The notes: generated by a model not told the origin, from the letters alone. A DNA stretch of 64,000 nt from Thermovirga sp. (GCF_017656375.1 NZ_JACDOB010000001.1:124001-188000), one strand, 5' to 3'; positions 36,541-45,798 are shown, counted from the stretch's first letter. Translations and numbers: made by a program.

Positions 36541-37466
36541 CACCTTGCACCTCCAAGACATAGATACAACAAAGCCATCCTGACAGCTACTCCACTTCTA
36601 ACTTGTTCGAGGATGACACTTTGCGGCCCATCTGCTACCAAACTGTCTATTTCAACTCTTCGATTAATGGGCCCAGGATGCATGATGAGGGCATCTTTTT
36701 CTGCCAGAGAAATTAACTCTTCATCAGCACCAAAAAGCTTGAAATATTCATCTAGTGAAGGGAAAAGCCCTTGTTCTTGTCTTTCCCTCTGTATCCTCAG
36801 AAGATACACTATGTTAGCTCCCTTCACAGCTTCCCTGGGATCTTTAAAATACCTCACTCCGTAATAATCTAATTCTGGCGGCATAAGGGTTTTTGGACCT
36901 GAAACAACTACATCGCATCCCATGGTTCTGAACCCAATCATGTTGCTCCGAGCAACTCTGCTATGAACTATATCCCCTACTATGGCTATTCTTAATCCTT
37001 CTAAAGAACTATAGTGTTTCGAAGCAGTGTAAATATCTAAAAGAGCTTGCGTGGGATGAGCATGCGCTCCGTCTCCCGCGTTGAAAACAGCTGCGTGCTT
37101 GAGTTTTCTCTGTAAATATGAGGCAGCCCCTACTGCTCCATGCCTTACTACTATTGCATCGGCACCCATCGATTCCAAGGTCCAAGCCGTATCTCGCAAA
37201 GTCTCACCCTTTGCCGTACTAGATCCAGAAGCAGACCAATTTACTACGTCTGCGCTGAGCATTTTTTCCGCTAATTCAAAAGAGACTCTTGTTCTAGTAG
37301 ACGGTTCGAAAAAAAGATTTACTATCAACTTACCTCGAAGGGCAGGAACTTTCTTAATGGGCCTATTTAACAAATCTTCCATATTGCCAGCTTGATCTAT
37401 CAAATGCAGTATCTCCTCTTTTTCCCAGCAGTCAAGATCAATGAGATTCTTATGTTTCCATTCCAT
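36540..37466 (-). CDS. pyrB: Aspartate carbamoyltransferase, catalytic subunit
   Basis: First committed step of pyrimidine synthesis. The carbamoyl-phosphate site is FFEPSTRTRVSFELA (about 53-67), followed by SSTAKGETLRDTA, GDGAHAHPTQALLDIYT and MHPGPINRRVEI. No pyrI regulatory subunit gene is present, so regulation is probably by PyrR. It lies 3 nt after pyrR. Confidence 0.96.
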   Translation of the reverse strand: MEWKHKNLIDLDCWEKEEILHLIDQAGNMEDLLNRPIKKVPALRGKLIVNLFFEPSTRTRVSFELAEKMLSADVVNWSASGSSTAKGETLRDTAWTLESMGADAIVVRHGAVGAASYLQRKLKHAAVFNAGDGAHAHPTQALLDIYTASKHYSSLEGLRIAIVGDIVHSRVARSNMIGFRTMGCDVVVSGPKTLMPPELDYYGVRYFKDPREAVKGANIVYLLRIQRERQEQGLFPSLDEYFKLFGADEELISLAEKDALIMHPGPINRRVEIDSLVADGPQSVILEQVRSGVAVRMALLYLCLGGAR

Positions 37467-37469
37467 TAC

Positions 37470-38012
37470 TTACTCCCCCCGTTCGCAGATAACTACCTCA
37501 TCCACTCCATCTAACTCCACTACTCTTACTTCCACTATTTCATTCTTGGAAGTAGGAATTTTTTTCCCTACAAAATCAGGATGGATAGGCAACTCTCTAT
37601 GACCTCTATCTATAAGCACACAAAGTTGAACCGACGAAGGCCTTCCAAGGTCCATTAGCGCATCCAACGCTGCCCGAACCGTTCTGCCAGTGTATAAAAC
37701 ATCATCAACTAAGATCACATTTTTACCGGTTATATCCACGGGTATACCTGTACTATGAACTACGGGTTGATCATGTAAAAGTGAAAGATCATCTCTATAT
37801 AAAGTAATATCTAAAACCCCTGTTATAACCTTTTCTTGCTCCATCTCTCTCATATACTGTTTCAACCTATTAGCCAGGTAATTCCCTCTTCTCTGTATAC
37901 CGACAAGTAAGCTATTGCTCATTCCCTTGTTTTTCTCCAATATTTCCAATGCTAATCGCTTCAAGACTCTTTCCATTTCATCATCACTCATAATTTTTGC
38001 CTTTTCCTTCAT
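37470..38012 (-). CDS. pyrR: Pyrimidine operon attenuator / uracil phosphoribosyltransferase PyrR
   Basis: RNA-binding regulator that in Bacillus promotes termination in pyr leaders when UMP is high; it also has UPRTase activity. The PRPP motif is NVILVDDVLYTGRTVRAALD. The ATG at 38012 (180 residues) has GGGAGG eight bases upstream; the GTG at 38021 directly abuts the SD and is unlikely. The SD lies just beyond the T run of a leader terminator, so attenuation of the whole pyr operon is plausible. Confidence 0.94.
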   Translation of the reverse strand: MKEKAKIMSDDEMERVLKRLALEILEKNKGMSNSLLVGIQRRGNYLANRLKQYMREMEQEKVITGVLDITLYRDDLSLLHDQPVVHSTGIPVDITGKNVILVDDVLYTGRTVRAALDALMDLGRPSSVQLCVLIDRGHRELPIHPDFVGKKIPTSKNEIVEVRVVELDGVDEVVICERGE

Positions 38013-38028
38013 TTCTCGCACCTCCCAT

Positions 38029-38070
38029 AAAAAACAGGGGACAGAACTCCAATGTTGTCTGCCCCCTGTT
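38029..38070 (-). terminator. Leader terminator upstream of pyrR (likely attenuator)
   Basis: On the minus strand AACAGGGG...CCCCTGTT forms the outer stem (38033-38040 and 38063-38070), extended inward to about 13 bp with one G-T pair, and is followed immediately by TTTTTT (38034-38029). The SD of pyrR begins 3 nt later. A terminator in front of the first gene of its own operon is the arrangement of pyr attenuators. A PyrR-binding loop matching the Bacillus consensus was not recognised. Confidence 0.75.
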
Positions 38071-38120
38071 CTAAAACTATTTCGGATATTTTATTTAAAT
38101 TGAAAGTAATACTTAACATC

Positions 38121-38162
38121 GGTAGACTCCCCTCATTTTCAATTTTCTAAGAGGATTCTACC
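38121..38162. repeat. Long imperfect inverted repeat at the pyr promoter
   Basis: GGTAGA-A-TCCTC and GAGGGGA-G-TCTACC (minus-strand sense) pair over about 14 positions with one mismatch. The left arm contains the -10 element TAGAAT of the pyr promoter. Because the transcript would start inside it, it may be a DNA operator rather than an RNA hairpin. Confidence 0.45.
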
Positions 38163-38183
38163 AAAAAAAATTATTTTATGCAA
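38155..38183 (-). promoter_or_regulatory. Promoter of the pyr operon
   Basis: Minus-strand -35 TTGCAT (38178-38183), 17-nt spacer rich in T, -10 TAGAAT (38155-38160). The -35 lies inside the last codons of rnc. The predicted leader before pyrR is about 135 nt and contains the 38029-38070 terminator. Confidence 0.65.
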
Positions 38184-38859
38184 ACGGTTGCATATTATTT
38201 AAGGCAGCTTTTGCTGCTCTTTTTTTGGCTTCCTTTATAGTCTTACCTTCTCCTACTCCAACAACCTCTCCATTTAACAGGACTCTGACTTTATGCAACG
38301 GGTCATGAGGCGGTCCTTTTGTTTCAATAAGCTCATAAGTAATTTCTCCCTTATCTGAGAACAACTTCTGCAACTTGCCGTTAATGTCATAAACTTTTTG
38401 TTCTAAAGTCAGAGCCTTTCTTTCGCAATAACTTTTAATAAGCTTATATGCGACCTCATATCCACTGTCTAAAAAATAAGCTCCTATTATAGCCTCCATC
38501 GCATCAGATAGGATAGAGCTGTTCTTTCTGCCACCTTCTTTTTCCAGGCCTTTACCTAAACATAACAGTTTGTCCAATCCAACTTCTAAAGCCCATTCGG
38601 ATAAAGACTTCTCACATACCAGGGCGGCCTTCTTACAAGACATCTGTCCTTCATCATCATCAGGAAAAGACTCGTACAAAAAGGAAGAAACAACCAGTCC
38701 TATTACTGCATCGCCCAAAAACTCCAACCTCTCGTTGGAGATTCCAAGGCCTTTTTCATTAGAATAGGACATATGGCATAGGGCCTCTTCAAAAAGGGCC
38801 CTATTCTTGAGTGGATATCCAAAAATTGACTCTATTTTTTCAAAACTATCTTTTTCCAT
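38176..38859 (-). CDS. rnc: Ribonuclease III
   Basis: Double-strand-specific endoribonuclease for rRNA and mRNA processing. The signature is NERLEFLGDAVIGLVV, with the second metal-binding stretch SDAMEAIIGAYFLDSG. The C-terminal double-stranded RNA-binding domain runs from about DINGKLQKLF to AKKRAAKAAL. I chose the ATG at 38859 (227 residues, the usual length), but it lacks a convincing SD; the longest frame overlaps fabF by 53 nt. Linkage to acpP and fab genes is common in bacteria. Confidence 0.93.
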   Translation of the reverse strand: MEKDSFEKIESIFGYPLKNRALFEEALCHMSYSNEKGLGISNERLEFLGDAVIGLVVSSFLYESFPDDDEGQMSCKKAALVCEKSLSEWALEVGLDKLLCLGKGLEKEGGRKNSSILSDAMEAIIGAYFLDSGYEVAYKLIKSYCERKALTLEQKVYDINGKLQKLFSDKGEITYELIETKGPPHDPLHKVRVLLNGEVVGVGEGKTIKEAKKRAAKAALNNMQPFA

Positions 38860-38887
38860 GTATTTTGCTTGATAAATTTCCTTTAAA

Positions 38888-40132
38888 TTACTTTTTATAC
38901 CTCTCCACAGCCAAAACAGCATTATGGCCGCCAAATCCAAAACTATTCACAAGTAATTTGTCCACCGATTTTTCCAAAGGCTTTCCATGAGGAACTATGT
39001 TTATTGCGGAACATTCAGGATCAATGTTGACACAATTTACTGTGGGATGAATCACCCCTTCTACAATAGATTGTAAAGCAGCTATAAGCTCCAAAGCCCC
39101 AGCAGCCCCAAGACAATGGCCTATCATAGACTTAGTAGAGTTGACAAGAACATCTTTTGCGTGATCACCAAAAGCATTGGCTATTGCTTGAGCTTCCATT
39201 TTATCGTTCAGAGGCGTAGAAGTGCCATGAGCATTAATTAACTCAACTTCTCCTTTTTCCCATCCTGCCATCTCAACCGCTTGAGACATGGCTCTAGCTG
39301 GAGTAATCGCTTCTGGGTCAGGTGCAGTTATGTGATAAGCATCACAATTAGAGCCAAAACCTCTTACTTCAGCGTAAATTTTTGCTCCTCGTTTTATAGC
39401 GTGTTCCAACTCTTCAAAGACAAGAATCCCTGCACCTTCGCCCATGACAAATCCATCCCTATCAACGTCGAAAGGCCTGGAAGCTTTAGCAGGGTCATCA
39501 TTTCTGGTCGATAGAGCTTTCATGGCACCAAAGCCCGCCACGGCAACAGGCGTAATAGCCGCCTCAGCTCCACCGGCTATAATAATATCAGCTTCTCCTC
39601 TTCTAATAGCATGAAATGCCTCGCCCATGGTATGAGTTGCCGTCGCACAAGCCGTTACTACGCATATATTTGGACCTTTTGCTTTATATCGCATTGCCAC
39701 ATAAGCAGCAGGCATATTACTTAACATCATAGGAACGCAAAAAGGGCTAACCCTCGATGGCCCCTTCTCTAGTAAAACCTTTATTCCTTCATAGTTAGTT
39801 GAAATACCCCCTTCACCGCTACCTATATACACACCAACTCTATAGGGGTCAAAATTAGAGAAGTCTAAAGAAGCATCTTTTATGGCTAAATCTGATGCAG
39901 CCACCGCGAACTGAATTACCCTATCTGCTCGCCTAGCTTCCTTCCTGTCCATCCAATCTTCAGGTTTAAAATCCTTAACTTGTGCTGCTATACGAACATC
40001 ATAACCTGTCGGATCGAATAAAGTGATCTCTCCTACTCCATTACGCCCTTCCTTAAGAGCATCCCAGTAGTTTCTAACACCTGTCGCTATAGGGCTCACT
40101 ACACCTGCGCCAGTGATTACGACTCTCTTCAC
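38888..40132 (-). CDS. fabF: 3-oxoacyl-ACP synthase II
   Basis: Chain-elongating condensing enzyme of fatty acid synthesis. The active-site cysteine lies in VVTACATATH, and the two histidines in NAHGTSTPLND and KSMIGHCLGAAG. The 414 residues fit FabF. It starts with GTG, with AGGAG upstream. It is separated from acpP by 92 nt with a hairpin. Confidence 0.96.
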   Translation of the reverse strand: MKRVVITGAGVVSPIATGVRNYWDALKEGRNGVGEITLFDPTGYDVRIAAQVKDFKPEDWMDRKEARRADRVIQFAVAASDLAIKDASLDFSNFDPYRVGVYIGSGEGGISTNYEGIKVLLEKGPSRVSPFCVPMMLSNMPAAYVAMRYKAKGPNICVVTACATATHTMGEAFHAIRRGEADIIIAGGAEAAITPVAVAGFGAMKALSTRNDDPAKASRPFDVDRDGFVMGEGAGILVFEELEHAIKRGAKIYAEVRGFGSNCDAYHITAPDPEAITPARAMSQAVEMAGWEKGEVELINAHGTSTPLNDKMEAQAIANAFGDHAKDVLVNSTKSMIGHCLGAAGALELIAALQSIVEGVIHPTVNCVNIDPECSAINIVPHGKPLEKSVDKLLVNSFGFGGHNAVLAVERYKK

Positions 40133-40178
40133 GCCGATTCACTCCTTTATCTTCCCGGGGATTTAAAAAAGCCCAGGT

Positions 40179-40208
40179 AAGGCACAGGGGAATAAATCCC
40201 TGTGCCTT
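40179..40208 (-). terminator. Hairpin between acpP and fabF
   Basis: AAGGCACAGGG / CCCTGTGCCTT, an 11-bp perfect stem with an 8-nt loop. On the minus strand a T run (TTTTTT) appears only 10 nt beyond the stem, so it is probably a partial terminator or a 3' end stabiliser that lets acpP be expressed above fabF. On the plus strand TTTTATTATT follows at once, but no plus-strand gene precedes it. Confidence 0.55.
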
Positions 40209-40224
40209 TTATTATTAGAGGATA

Positions 40225-40476
40225 CTATTCATCAACACCAAGCTTATTTTTGATGTACTCCATTGCTTCTCCAACTGTCGTTAATTTCTCTGCATCCTCA
40301 TCGGGAATCTCTATATCGAACTCCTCTTCGATCCCCATTATCAATTCCACGATATCCAGAGAATCTGCACCAAGATCTTCAACAAAGGATGCCTCTGGTT
40401 TTATCTGGTCTTCTTCAACATCCAACCTATCCATAACTATCTCTTTCAAACGAGCTGTTATCTCTTCCATTCTCAT
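40225..40476 (-). CDS. acpP: Acyl carrier protein
   Basis: Small acidic carrier that bears the growing acyl chain on 4'-phosphopantetheine attached at Ser39 in [10 protein letters not shown]. The ATG at 40476 (83 residues) has GGAGGTG eight bases upstream; the longer frame is unsupported. It sits between fabG and fabF. Confidence 0.97.
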   Translation of the reverse strand: MRMEEITARLKEIVMDRLDVEEDQIKPEASFVEDLGADSLDIVELIMGIEEEFDIEIPDEDAEKLTTVGEAMEYIKNKLGVDE

Positions 40477-40506
40477 TTCCACTTCACCTCCTTCCAAGGA
40501 ACGTAT

Positions 40507-41253
40507 CTATACCATAGTCATTCCGCCATCTACTGCTATTACCTGTCCTGTAATGTAAGATGCGTAATCCGTACACAAAAATCTAACCAGATTGGCCACA
40601 TCTTCAGTTTTACCAAATCTACCTGCTGGTATTTGTGCTAGCATCCCGTTTTTGATCTCCTCTGGCAACACCGCTGTCATATCGGTCTCAATGAAACCTG
40701 GAGCAATAGCGTTAACCGTTATTCCTCTACTGGCCAACTCCCTTGCTGAGCTTTTTGTGAAGCCAATAATTCCCGCTTTGGCCGCAGCATAATTTGCCTG
40801 TCCCTTGTTACCGATTAAACCTATAACTGAGGACACATTGACTATTCTTCCCCATTTTGTTTTGAGCATTGGCCTTATAGCTCGCTTAGTGGTAAAGAAA
40901 ACAGAATAAAGATCCGCCTTAATAACATCATCCCACTCTTCATTCTTCATGCGCATAAGTAAATTATCCTTGGTTATACCAGCGTTGTTAACTAAAACCT
41001 GCACTACACCAAGAGTCTTTTCAACGTTGATAAACATCTCTTCCACTTCATCAGCGTTGGATACATCTGCTTTTACCGCTATAGCCTCGACTTTCTTTTG
41101 TCTTAGGGTCTCTACAACTTCTTCAGCATATTTAGCGTTACTTCTATAATTAACCGCTATCTTAAATCCCTCTTCACCCAAGGCTAACGCTATAGCCTTA
41201 CCTATACCTCTACTAGCTCCAGTTACTAAGGCAACTTTTTCTTGAGTTCCCAT
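40507..41253 (-). CDS. fabG: 3-oxoacyl-ACP reductase
   Basis: NADPH-dependent short-chain dehydrogenase. The cofactor motif is TGASRGIGKAIA, NNAG is at about 89-92, and the catalytic Ser, Tyr and Lys are in VNVSSVIGLIGNKGQANYAAAK. The length of 248 is typical. GGAGG precedes the ATG. It lies 2 nt after fabD. Confidence 0.97.
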   Translation of the reverse strand: MGTQEKVALVTGASRGIGKAIALALGEEGFKIAVNYRSNAKYAEEVVETLRQKKVEAIAVKADVSNADEVEEMFINVEKTLGVVQVLVNNAGITKDNLLMRMKNEEWDDVIKADLYSVFFTTKRAIRPMLKTKWGRIVNVSSVIGLIGNKGQANYAAAKAGIIGFTKSSARELASRGITVNAIAPGFIETDMTAVLPEEIKNGMLAQIPAGRFGKTEDVANLVRFLCTDYASYITGQVIAVDGGMTMV

Positions 41254-41255
41254 AA

Positions 41256-42203
41256 CTATTCCTCCAAAGATATGAATTCCTTGAGCATTGGGACATCATC
41301 CGGAGTTCTTATCGCTACAGTTTTTGCCCCTTTAATAGTCCTTTTCACAAGACCACTAAGGACAGCTCCTGGTCCTATTTCTACAAAAGAGTTGACTCCC
41401 ATTTCTGCCATTTTTTTGACAGAAGCGCTCCACAAAACTGGCATAAAAGTTTGTTTGTACAAGGAATCCTGGATTTTTTCCACATCATCTTCTGTCTCCG
41501 CAGACACATTTGCGACCAGAGGCCATTTAGGGCTTAACCATGTGTATTTTTCAAACTCTTTCCTGAGCTTTTCAGCAACAGGCTTCATCAATGAACAATG
41601 AAAAGGTGCACTTACTTTGAGGAGGATAGCCCGCCTAGCACCCCGCTCCTTGGCAATTTTTATAGCCTTTTCTATAGCCTCTTTTTCTCCTGAAATCACT
41701 ATCTGGCCTGGATCGTTGTAATTAGCTGCTTCACAGACACCAACACTAGAGATATCCTTACATATATCATTAATTGTTTCCTTATCCAGGCCTAATATAG
41801 CAGCCATAGCCCCTCTACCAAGAGGTACAGCTTCCTGCATCAGTTTCCCTCTCACATGGACTAATCTTACACCATCTCCCAAAGTCAAGGTACCTGCAGC
41901 TACAAGAGCTGTGTATTCCCCCAAGCTGTGACCTGCAACACATTTAGGTTCAAGTTTAATTCCCATTTCTTTCCTTAATGTTTCAAATATTGCAATGCTA
42001 AGCGTCATTATAGCGGGTTGGGCATTCTCCGTTTTTTTCAACTCTTCCTCAGGTCCCTCTAGGATTATTTTGCTCAATTTGTATCCTAAAGATTCATCAA
42101 CAAGGTCAAAAACTTCCCTAGCTACACCAAATTTGTCCAAAAACTCTTTACCCATTCCCACTTCTTGAGAACCCTGTCCTGGGAAAATAACGCTATATGC
42201 CAT
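41256..42203 (-). CDS. fabD: Malonyl-CoA:ACP transacylase
   Basis: Loads malonyl onto ACP. The nucleophile elbow is GHSLGEYTAL, FPGQGSQ is the N-terminal signature and APFHCSLM holds the catalytic histidine. The ATG at 42203 (315 residues) has GAGGTG six bases upstream; the eight extra codons upstream overlap fabK. Confidence 0.97.
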   Translation of the reverse strand: MAYSVIFPGQGSQEVGMGKEFLDKFGVAREVFDLVDESLGYKLSKIILEGPEEELKKTENAQPAIMTLSIAIFETLRKEMGIKLEPKCVAGHSLGEYTALVAAGTLTLGDGVRLVHVRGKLMQEAVPLGRGAMAAILGLDKETINDICKDISSVGVCEAANYNDPGQIVISGEKEAIEKAIKIAKERGARRAILLKVSAPFHCSLMKPVAEKLRKEFEKYTWLSPKWPLVANVSAETEDDVEKIQDSLYKQTFMPVLWSASVKKMAEMGVNSFVEIGPGAVLSGLVKRTIKGAKTVAIRTPDDVPMLKEFISLEE

Positions 42204-42219
42204 TTGACTCACCTCAAAT

Positions 42220-43170
42220 TTACTCAAAAAGATTCTTTTTTATCTGACCCAAAACTCCTTCAGCACCGTCAAGCATTTCTTTTATTATCTCCCTAGCAGT
42301 CTTGACTTCTTTAATTAAAGCAGCAGACTGCCCGGCCATCACAGAACCCCATTCAGTATCTCCATCCACAACTGCGGCCCTAAGTTTTCCGGCCCCAAGT
42401 TTCTCCAATTCTTCAGCCGATACATTAACTCTTTCCATTTCCTCGAAGCGCTTTGTTAGCTTATTGCGTATGCACCTGACTGGATGGCCCGTGGGTCTTC
42501 CTGTTACAACTGTATCCCTGTCTTTAGCCCCTAAAATTTCCATTTTATATTTATTATGAGCATTAGATTCTGCACATACCGCAAAACGGGTCCCAACCTG
42601 GACACCTTCTGCGCCTAGCGCAAAAGCAGCGACAAGCCCCCGAGAATCAGCAATTCCTCCTGCGGCTATGACAGGAATTTTAACCGAATCAGCAATTACA
42701 GGGATTAGCACCATGGTTGTAATATCCCCTATGTGCCCTCCTGCCTCCATGCCTTCTGCTATAACTGCATCGGCTCCTTGCTTTTCTACTCTCCTTGCAT
42801 GGGCTGAAGAAGCAATTACAGGTATCACTTTTATGCCAAGGGGCTTAAGGCGATCTATAACCTTACCGGGGCTACCTGCTCCTGTAGTCACAACAGGCAC
42901 TTTATTTTCAGCCACAACCTCTATGGCGTCTTCTGCTGTCGAGGACATTAGCATTATATTCACACCAAAGGGCTTATTCGTCTTTTCTTTTATTTTTTTT
43001 ATCTCCTTGTCCAGCAGCTCTGGGGGCATACTTCCTGCTGCTATCACGCCAAGACCACCAGCATTACTTACAGCTGCTGCCAAATCTGCATCTGCCACCC
43101 AGGCCATTCCTCCTTGAATTATTGGAAACTCTGTCCCTAGGATCTTCTTTACTCTATTTTTTTCAAACAT
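42220..43170 (-). CDS. fabK: Enoyl-ACP reductase II (FMN-dependent)
   Basis: FMN enoyl reductase that replaces FabI in some bacteria. Hallmarks are PIIQGGMAWVADADLAAAVS near the start, GADAVIAEGMEAGGHIG, PVIAAGGIADSRGLVAAFAL and GAEGVQVGTRFAV. The ATG at 43170 has GAGGTG six bases upstream (316 residues). Its place between fabH and fabD supports the fatty-acid role over a 2-nitropropane dioxygenase-like one. Confidence 0.95.
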   Translation of the reverse strand: MFEKNRVKKILGTEFPIIQGGMAWVADADLAAAVSNAGGLGVIAAGSMPPELLDKEIKKIKEKTNKPFGVNIMLMSSTAEDAIEVVAENKVPVVTTGAGSPGKVIDRLKPLGIKVIPVIASSAHARRVEKQGADAVIAEGMEAGGHIGDITTMVLIPVIADSVKIPVIAAGGIADSRGLVAAFALGAEGVQVGTRFAVCAESNAHNKYKMEILGAKDRDTVVTGRPTGHPVRCIRNKLTKRFEEMERVNVSAEELEKLGAGKLRAAVVDGDTEWGSVMAGQSAALIKEVKTAREIIKEMLDGAEGVLGQIKKNLFE

Positions 43171-43180
43171 GCATGTCACC

Positions 43181-44173
43181 TCACAGGCTAAAGATCACCG
43201 CTCCATATGTCATCCCTGCACCAAAGCTCGTAATAAGGACTTTATCACCCTTTTTAATCCTTCCATCCTTTATTGCATCGTGGAACGCCAAAAAAACGGA
43301 AGCAGCAGATGTATTACCGTATTTATCCAGATTTATAACCGCCTTTTCTTTTGGCTGTTTTGTCCTCTTTAATACCCCTTCTATGATCCTCATATTTGCC
43401 TGATGAAAAATCCACCAATCAATTTCTTCCGATGACAGTTGGGCTTTTTCGCAAACTTCATCTAAAAAAGACGGCAGCACTTTGTTAACAAACTTAAACA
43501 CTTCGTTACCTTTCATTTGCACAAAATGCTCTCTGTTATCTACGGTCTCATGCGACGCCGGCCTTTCTACCAATCCAGCTGGCAACTTGATAAAATCAGA
43601 TTTACTTCCATCAGCTCTAAGTTCCGCTGCAAAAAGACAACCTCCACCTTTTCCGGCCGATATAACCATTGCACCGGCTCCGTCCCCAAAAAGCACGCAA
43701 GTGTTACGATCTGACCAATCTATGATCCTAGAAAGAACTTCCGCTCCTATTACCAGAACGTTCTTCCACATGCCACTTCCGATACCGGCAAAAGCCATAC
43801 TTAAAGCATATACACAACCTGTGCATCCAGCCTGAATATCACAAGCTCCAGCATTTACAGCACCCAACAAATTTTGCACCTTTGGCGCTACCCCAGGGAA
43901 AATAGTGTCAGGAGAATTGGTGGCAACTAGTATCATATCAATTTCTTCCGCTTTTAGCCCAGCATCTTCAATAGCTTCCAACCCGGCTTTATAAGCCAAA
44001 TCACTAGTCAATTCCCCTTCAGAAATTCTTCTTTCCTTTATACCTGTTCGGGTGGTAATCCACTCATCGGTAGTATCAACCACTTTTTCTAAATCAAAGT
44101 TACTCAATACCCTTTCAGGCACATATTTCCCTGTTCCCAGGATCCTAACAGGTATTCCCAATCTATCAGACAA
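43181..44173 (-). CDS. fabH: 3-oxoacyl-ACP synthase III
   Basis: Initiates fatty acid synthesis by condensing acetyl-CoA with malonyl-ACP. The active-site cysteine is in QAGCTGCVYAL, the histidine in WWIFHQANMRI and the asparagine in KYGNTSAAS. The length is 330. The start is TTG with GAGGGGGG eight bases upstream. It lies one base after plsX. Confidence 0.96.
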   Translation of the reverse strand: MSDRLGIPVRILGTGKYVPERVLSNFDLEKVVDTTDEWITTRTGIKERRISEGELTSDLAYKAGLEAIEDAGLKAEEIDMILVATNSPDTIFPGVAPKVQNLLGAVNAGACDIQAGCTGCVYALSMAFAGIGSGMWKNVLVIGAEVLSRIIDWSDRNTCVLFGDGAGAMVISAGKGGGCLFAAELRADGSKSDFIKLPAGLVERPASHETVDNREHFVQMKGNEVFKFVNKVLPSFLDEVCEKAQLSSEEIDWWIFHQANMRIIEGVLKRTKQPKEKAVINLDKYGNTSAASVFLAFHDAIKDGRIKKGDKVLITSFGAGMTYGAVIFSL

Positions 44174-44174
44174 T

Positions 44175-45173
44175 TTACATACCCCCCTCGGAGAGCTCCT
44201 CCACTATCTTTCCTACACCATTTTTGACCACAAAGTTCCTTGCAACTCCTATAGCACTTTTTATAGCTTCTGACTTGGATCTCCCATGGGCTTTTATAAT
44301 TGCCCCATTCACTCCAAGCAGCGGAGTCCCTCCTGTTTTTTCATAATTAAATCTTGCCCATAAATCTTTCAGCATGGGTATCATAAAGGCCATTCCCACC
44401 TTCGACCAAAACCGCTTCTCAAGTTCCTCCTTAAACAGCGAATATATAGCACCACCCGTACCCTCTATAAACTTAAGAAGCACGTTACCTGTAAGGCCTT
44501 CACAAACTACAACATCAACACTGCCAATTGGTATGTCATGCCCTTCCACATTGCCCACAAAATTCACCGGAGCATTTTTAATCAGTTTTCGCGCTTCCTG
44601 TATCAACTCATCTCCTTTACTCTCTTCCTCTCCGTTAGAGAGAAGAGCAACAGAAGGTTCAACAACCCCCTGTATAGTCCTCATATAGACATCTCCCATT
44701 AATGCAAATTGATAAAGGTTTATAGGCTTGCATCTCACTGTGGCACCGACATCTATCAACATAGTTACCCTGTTTAGGGCTGGGAGTGGAACCCCCAACC
44801 CAGGCCTATCAATACCCTGAATTCGACCTACTATAAGGACCCCGCCTGCTACTATAGCTCCAGTGTTACCTGCAGATACACAACCTACTGCTTCTTTAGA
44901 CTTAACCATCTGCATGGCTACATGCAAACTAGATTTTTTTCGCTTTCTTATAGATAAAGCAGGAGATTCACCCATGCTGATTACTTCTTCTGCGGGCACT
45001 ATGTGCAACTTTGTGCCAACCAGGCCTGAATTTTCCACATATGGCAATATGGCCTCTGGAATTCCAACCAAAGCCAATTCTAAGTCATCATGCTCATGAC
45101 AAGCTTCTATCGCCCCTTTACATATTTCTTCAGGGGCATGGTCTCCTCCCATTGCATCTATTGCTATTAACAC
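44175..45173 (-). CDS. plsX: Phosphate acyltransferase PlsX
   Basis: Makes acyl-phosphate from acyl-ACP for glycerolipid synthesis. The N-terminal IAIDAMGGDHAP and the internal GCVSAGNTGAIVAGG, DVGATVRCKP and VVCEGLTGNVLLKFIEG motifs are diagnostic. It has a GTG start, 2 nt after fapR. Confidence 0.96.
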   Translation of the reverse strand: MLIAIDAMGGDHAPEEICKGAIEACHEHDDLELALVGIPEAILPYVENSGLVGTKLHIVPAEEVISMGESPALSIRKRKKSSLHVAMQMVKSKEAVGCVSAGNTGAIVAGGVLIVGRIQGIDRPGLGVPLPALNRVTMLIDVGATVRCKPINLYQFALMGDVYMRTIQGVVEPSVALLSNGEEESKGDELIQEARKLIKNAPVNFVGNVEGHDIPIGSVDVVVCEGLTGNVLLKFIEGTGGAIYSLFKEELEKRFWSKVGMAFMIPMLKDLWARFNYEKTGGTPLLGVNGAIIKAHGRSKSEAIKSAIGVARNFVVKNGVGKIVEELSEGGM

Positions 45174-45175
45174 CT

Positions 45176-45784
45176 TTACCCGCTCCTTCTCTCCGTCATC
45201 AAATCTAAGTCTTTATTGTCCTTGCCCACTACTGTAATAAACCGCCCCACAAATATTTCTTTTTCTCCAACCCTGGTTCTCACACTTACTAAATATTTGT
45301 TTCCTTTCCTGGTTCCGACTTTTGCCCTTGCTACTAATCTTTCGCCAACTTGCGCAGGTTGTTTATATTTAACCCGTGCTGCACCTGTAAAAACCATATC
45401 TTCATCTATTACCGCAATAGCTAATGAACTAGCTTGTGAATATATGTAATGATCCGAAACTAATTCTGTATGCCTAAAAGCCATCTCTCTAGTAGTTATT
45501 AAGGTAGATACAGCAAACTTATTGGGCTCCAGCTCAACAAGTTCCCCTATAACTTCCTCTCTCTTTAACGACCTCAGTTTGGATACGGCACGCTGCGCCA
45601 TGGTTTTAATCCTTTCTCTTACTTCCGGAATCCCAAGTAGCGCCCTATCCAACCTTACTGTACTTATACTAACTCCTAAGAGTTTGGCTAACTCCTCATC
45701 TGTAAGCATGGGGTCCATCTCAAGTTCTGTCTTTATTCTTTTGTGCCTTGCTTCTCTATTTAATCTTGCTTGTTTTCTCCCCAT
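45176..45784 (-). CDS. fapR: Fatty acid/phospholipid synthesis regulator FapR
   Basis: Malonyl-CoA-sensing repressor. The N-terminal HTH is LTDEELAKLLGVSISTVRLDR (about 27-47) followed by a linker helix, and the C-terminal half is a hot-dog domain (FVDV-type strand here VSDHYIYSQASSLAIAV, then YKQPAQVGERLVARAKVG). The 202 residues match Bacillus FapR. It heads its own target operon (plsX-fab), and a palindrome lies between its promoter and start codon, which suggests autoregulation. Confidence 0.93.
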   Translation of the reverse strand: MGRKQARLNREARHKRIKTELEMDPMLTDEELAKLLGVSISTVRLDRALLGIPEVRERIKTMAQRAVSKLRSLKREEVIGELVELEPNKFAVSTLITTREMAFRHTELVSDHYIYSQASSLAIAVIDEDMVFTGAARVKYKQPAQVGERLVARAKVGTRKGNKYLVSVRTRVGEKEIFVGRFITVVGKDNKDLDLMTERRSG

Positions 45785-45798
45785 GGCACCTTCCTCGT

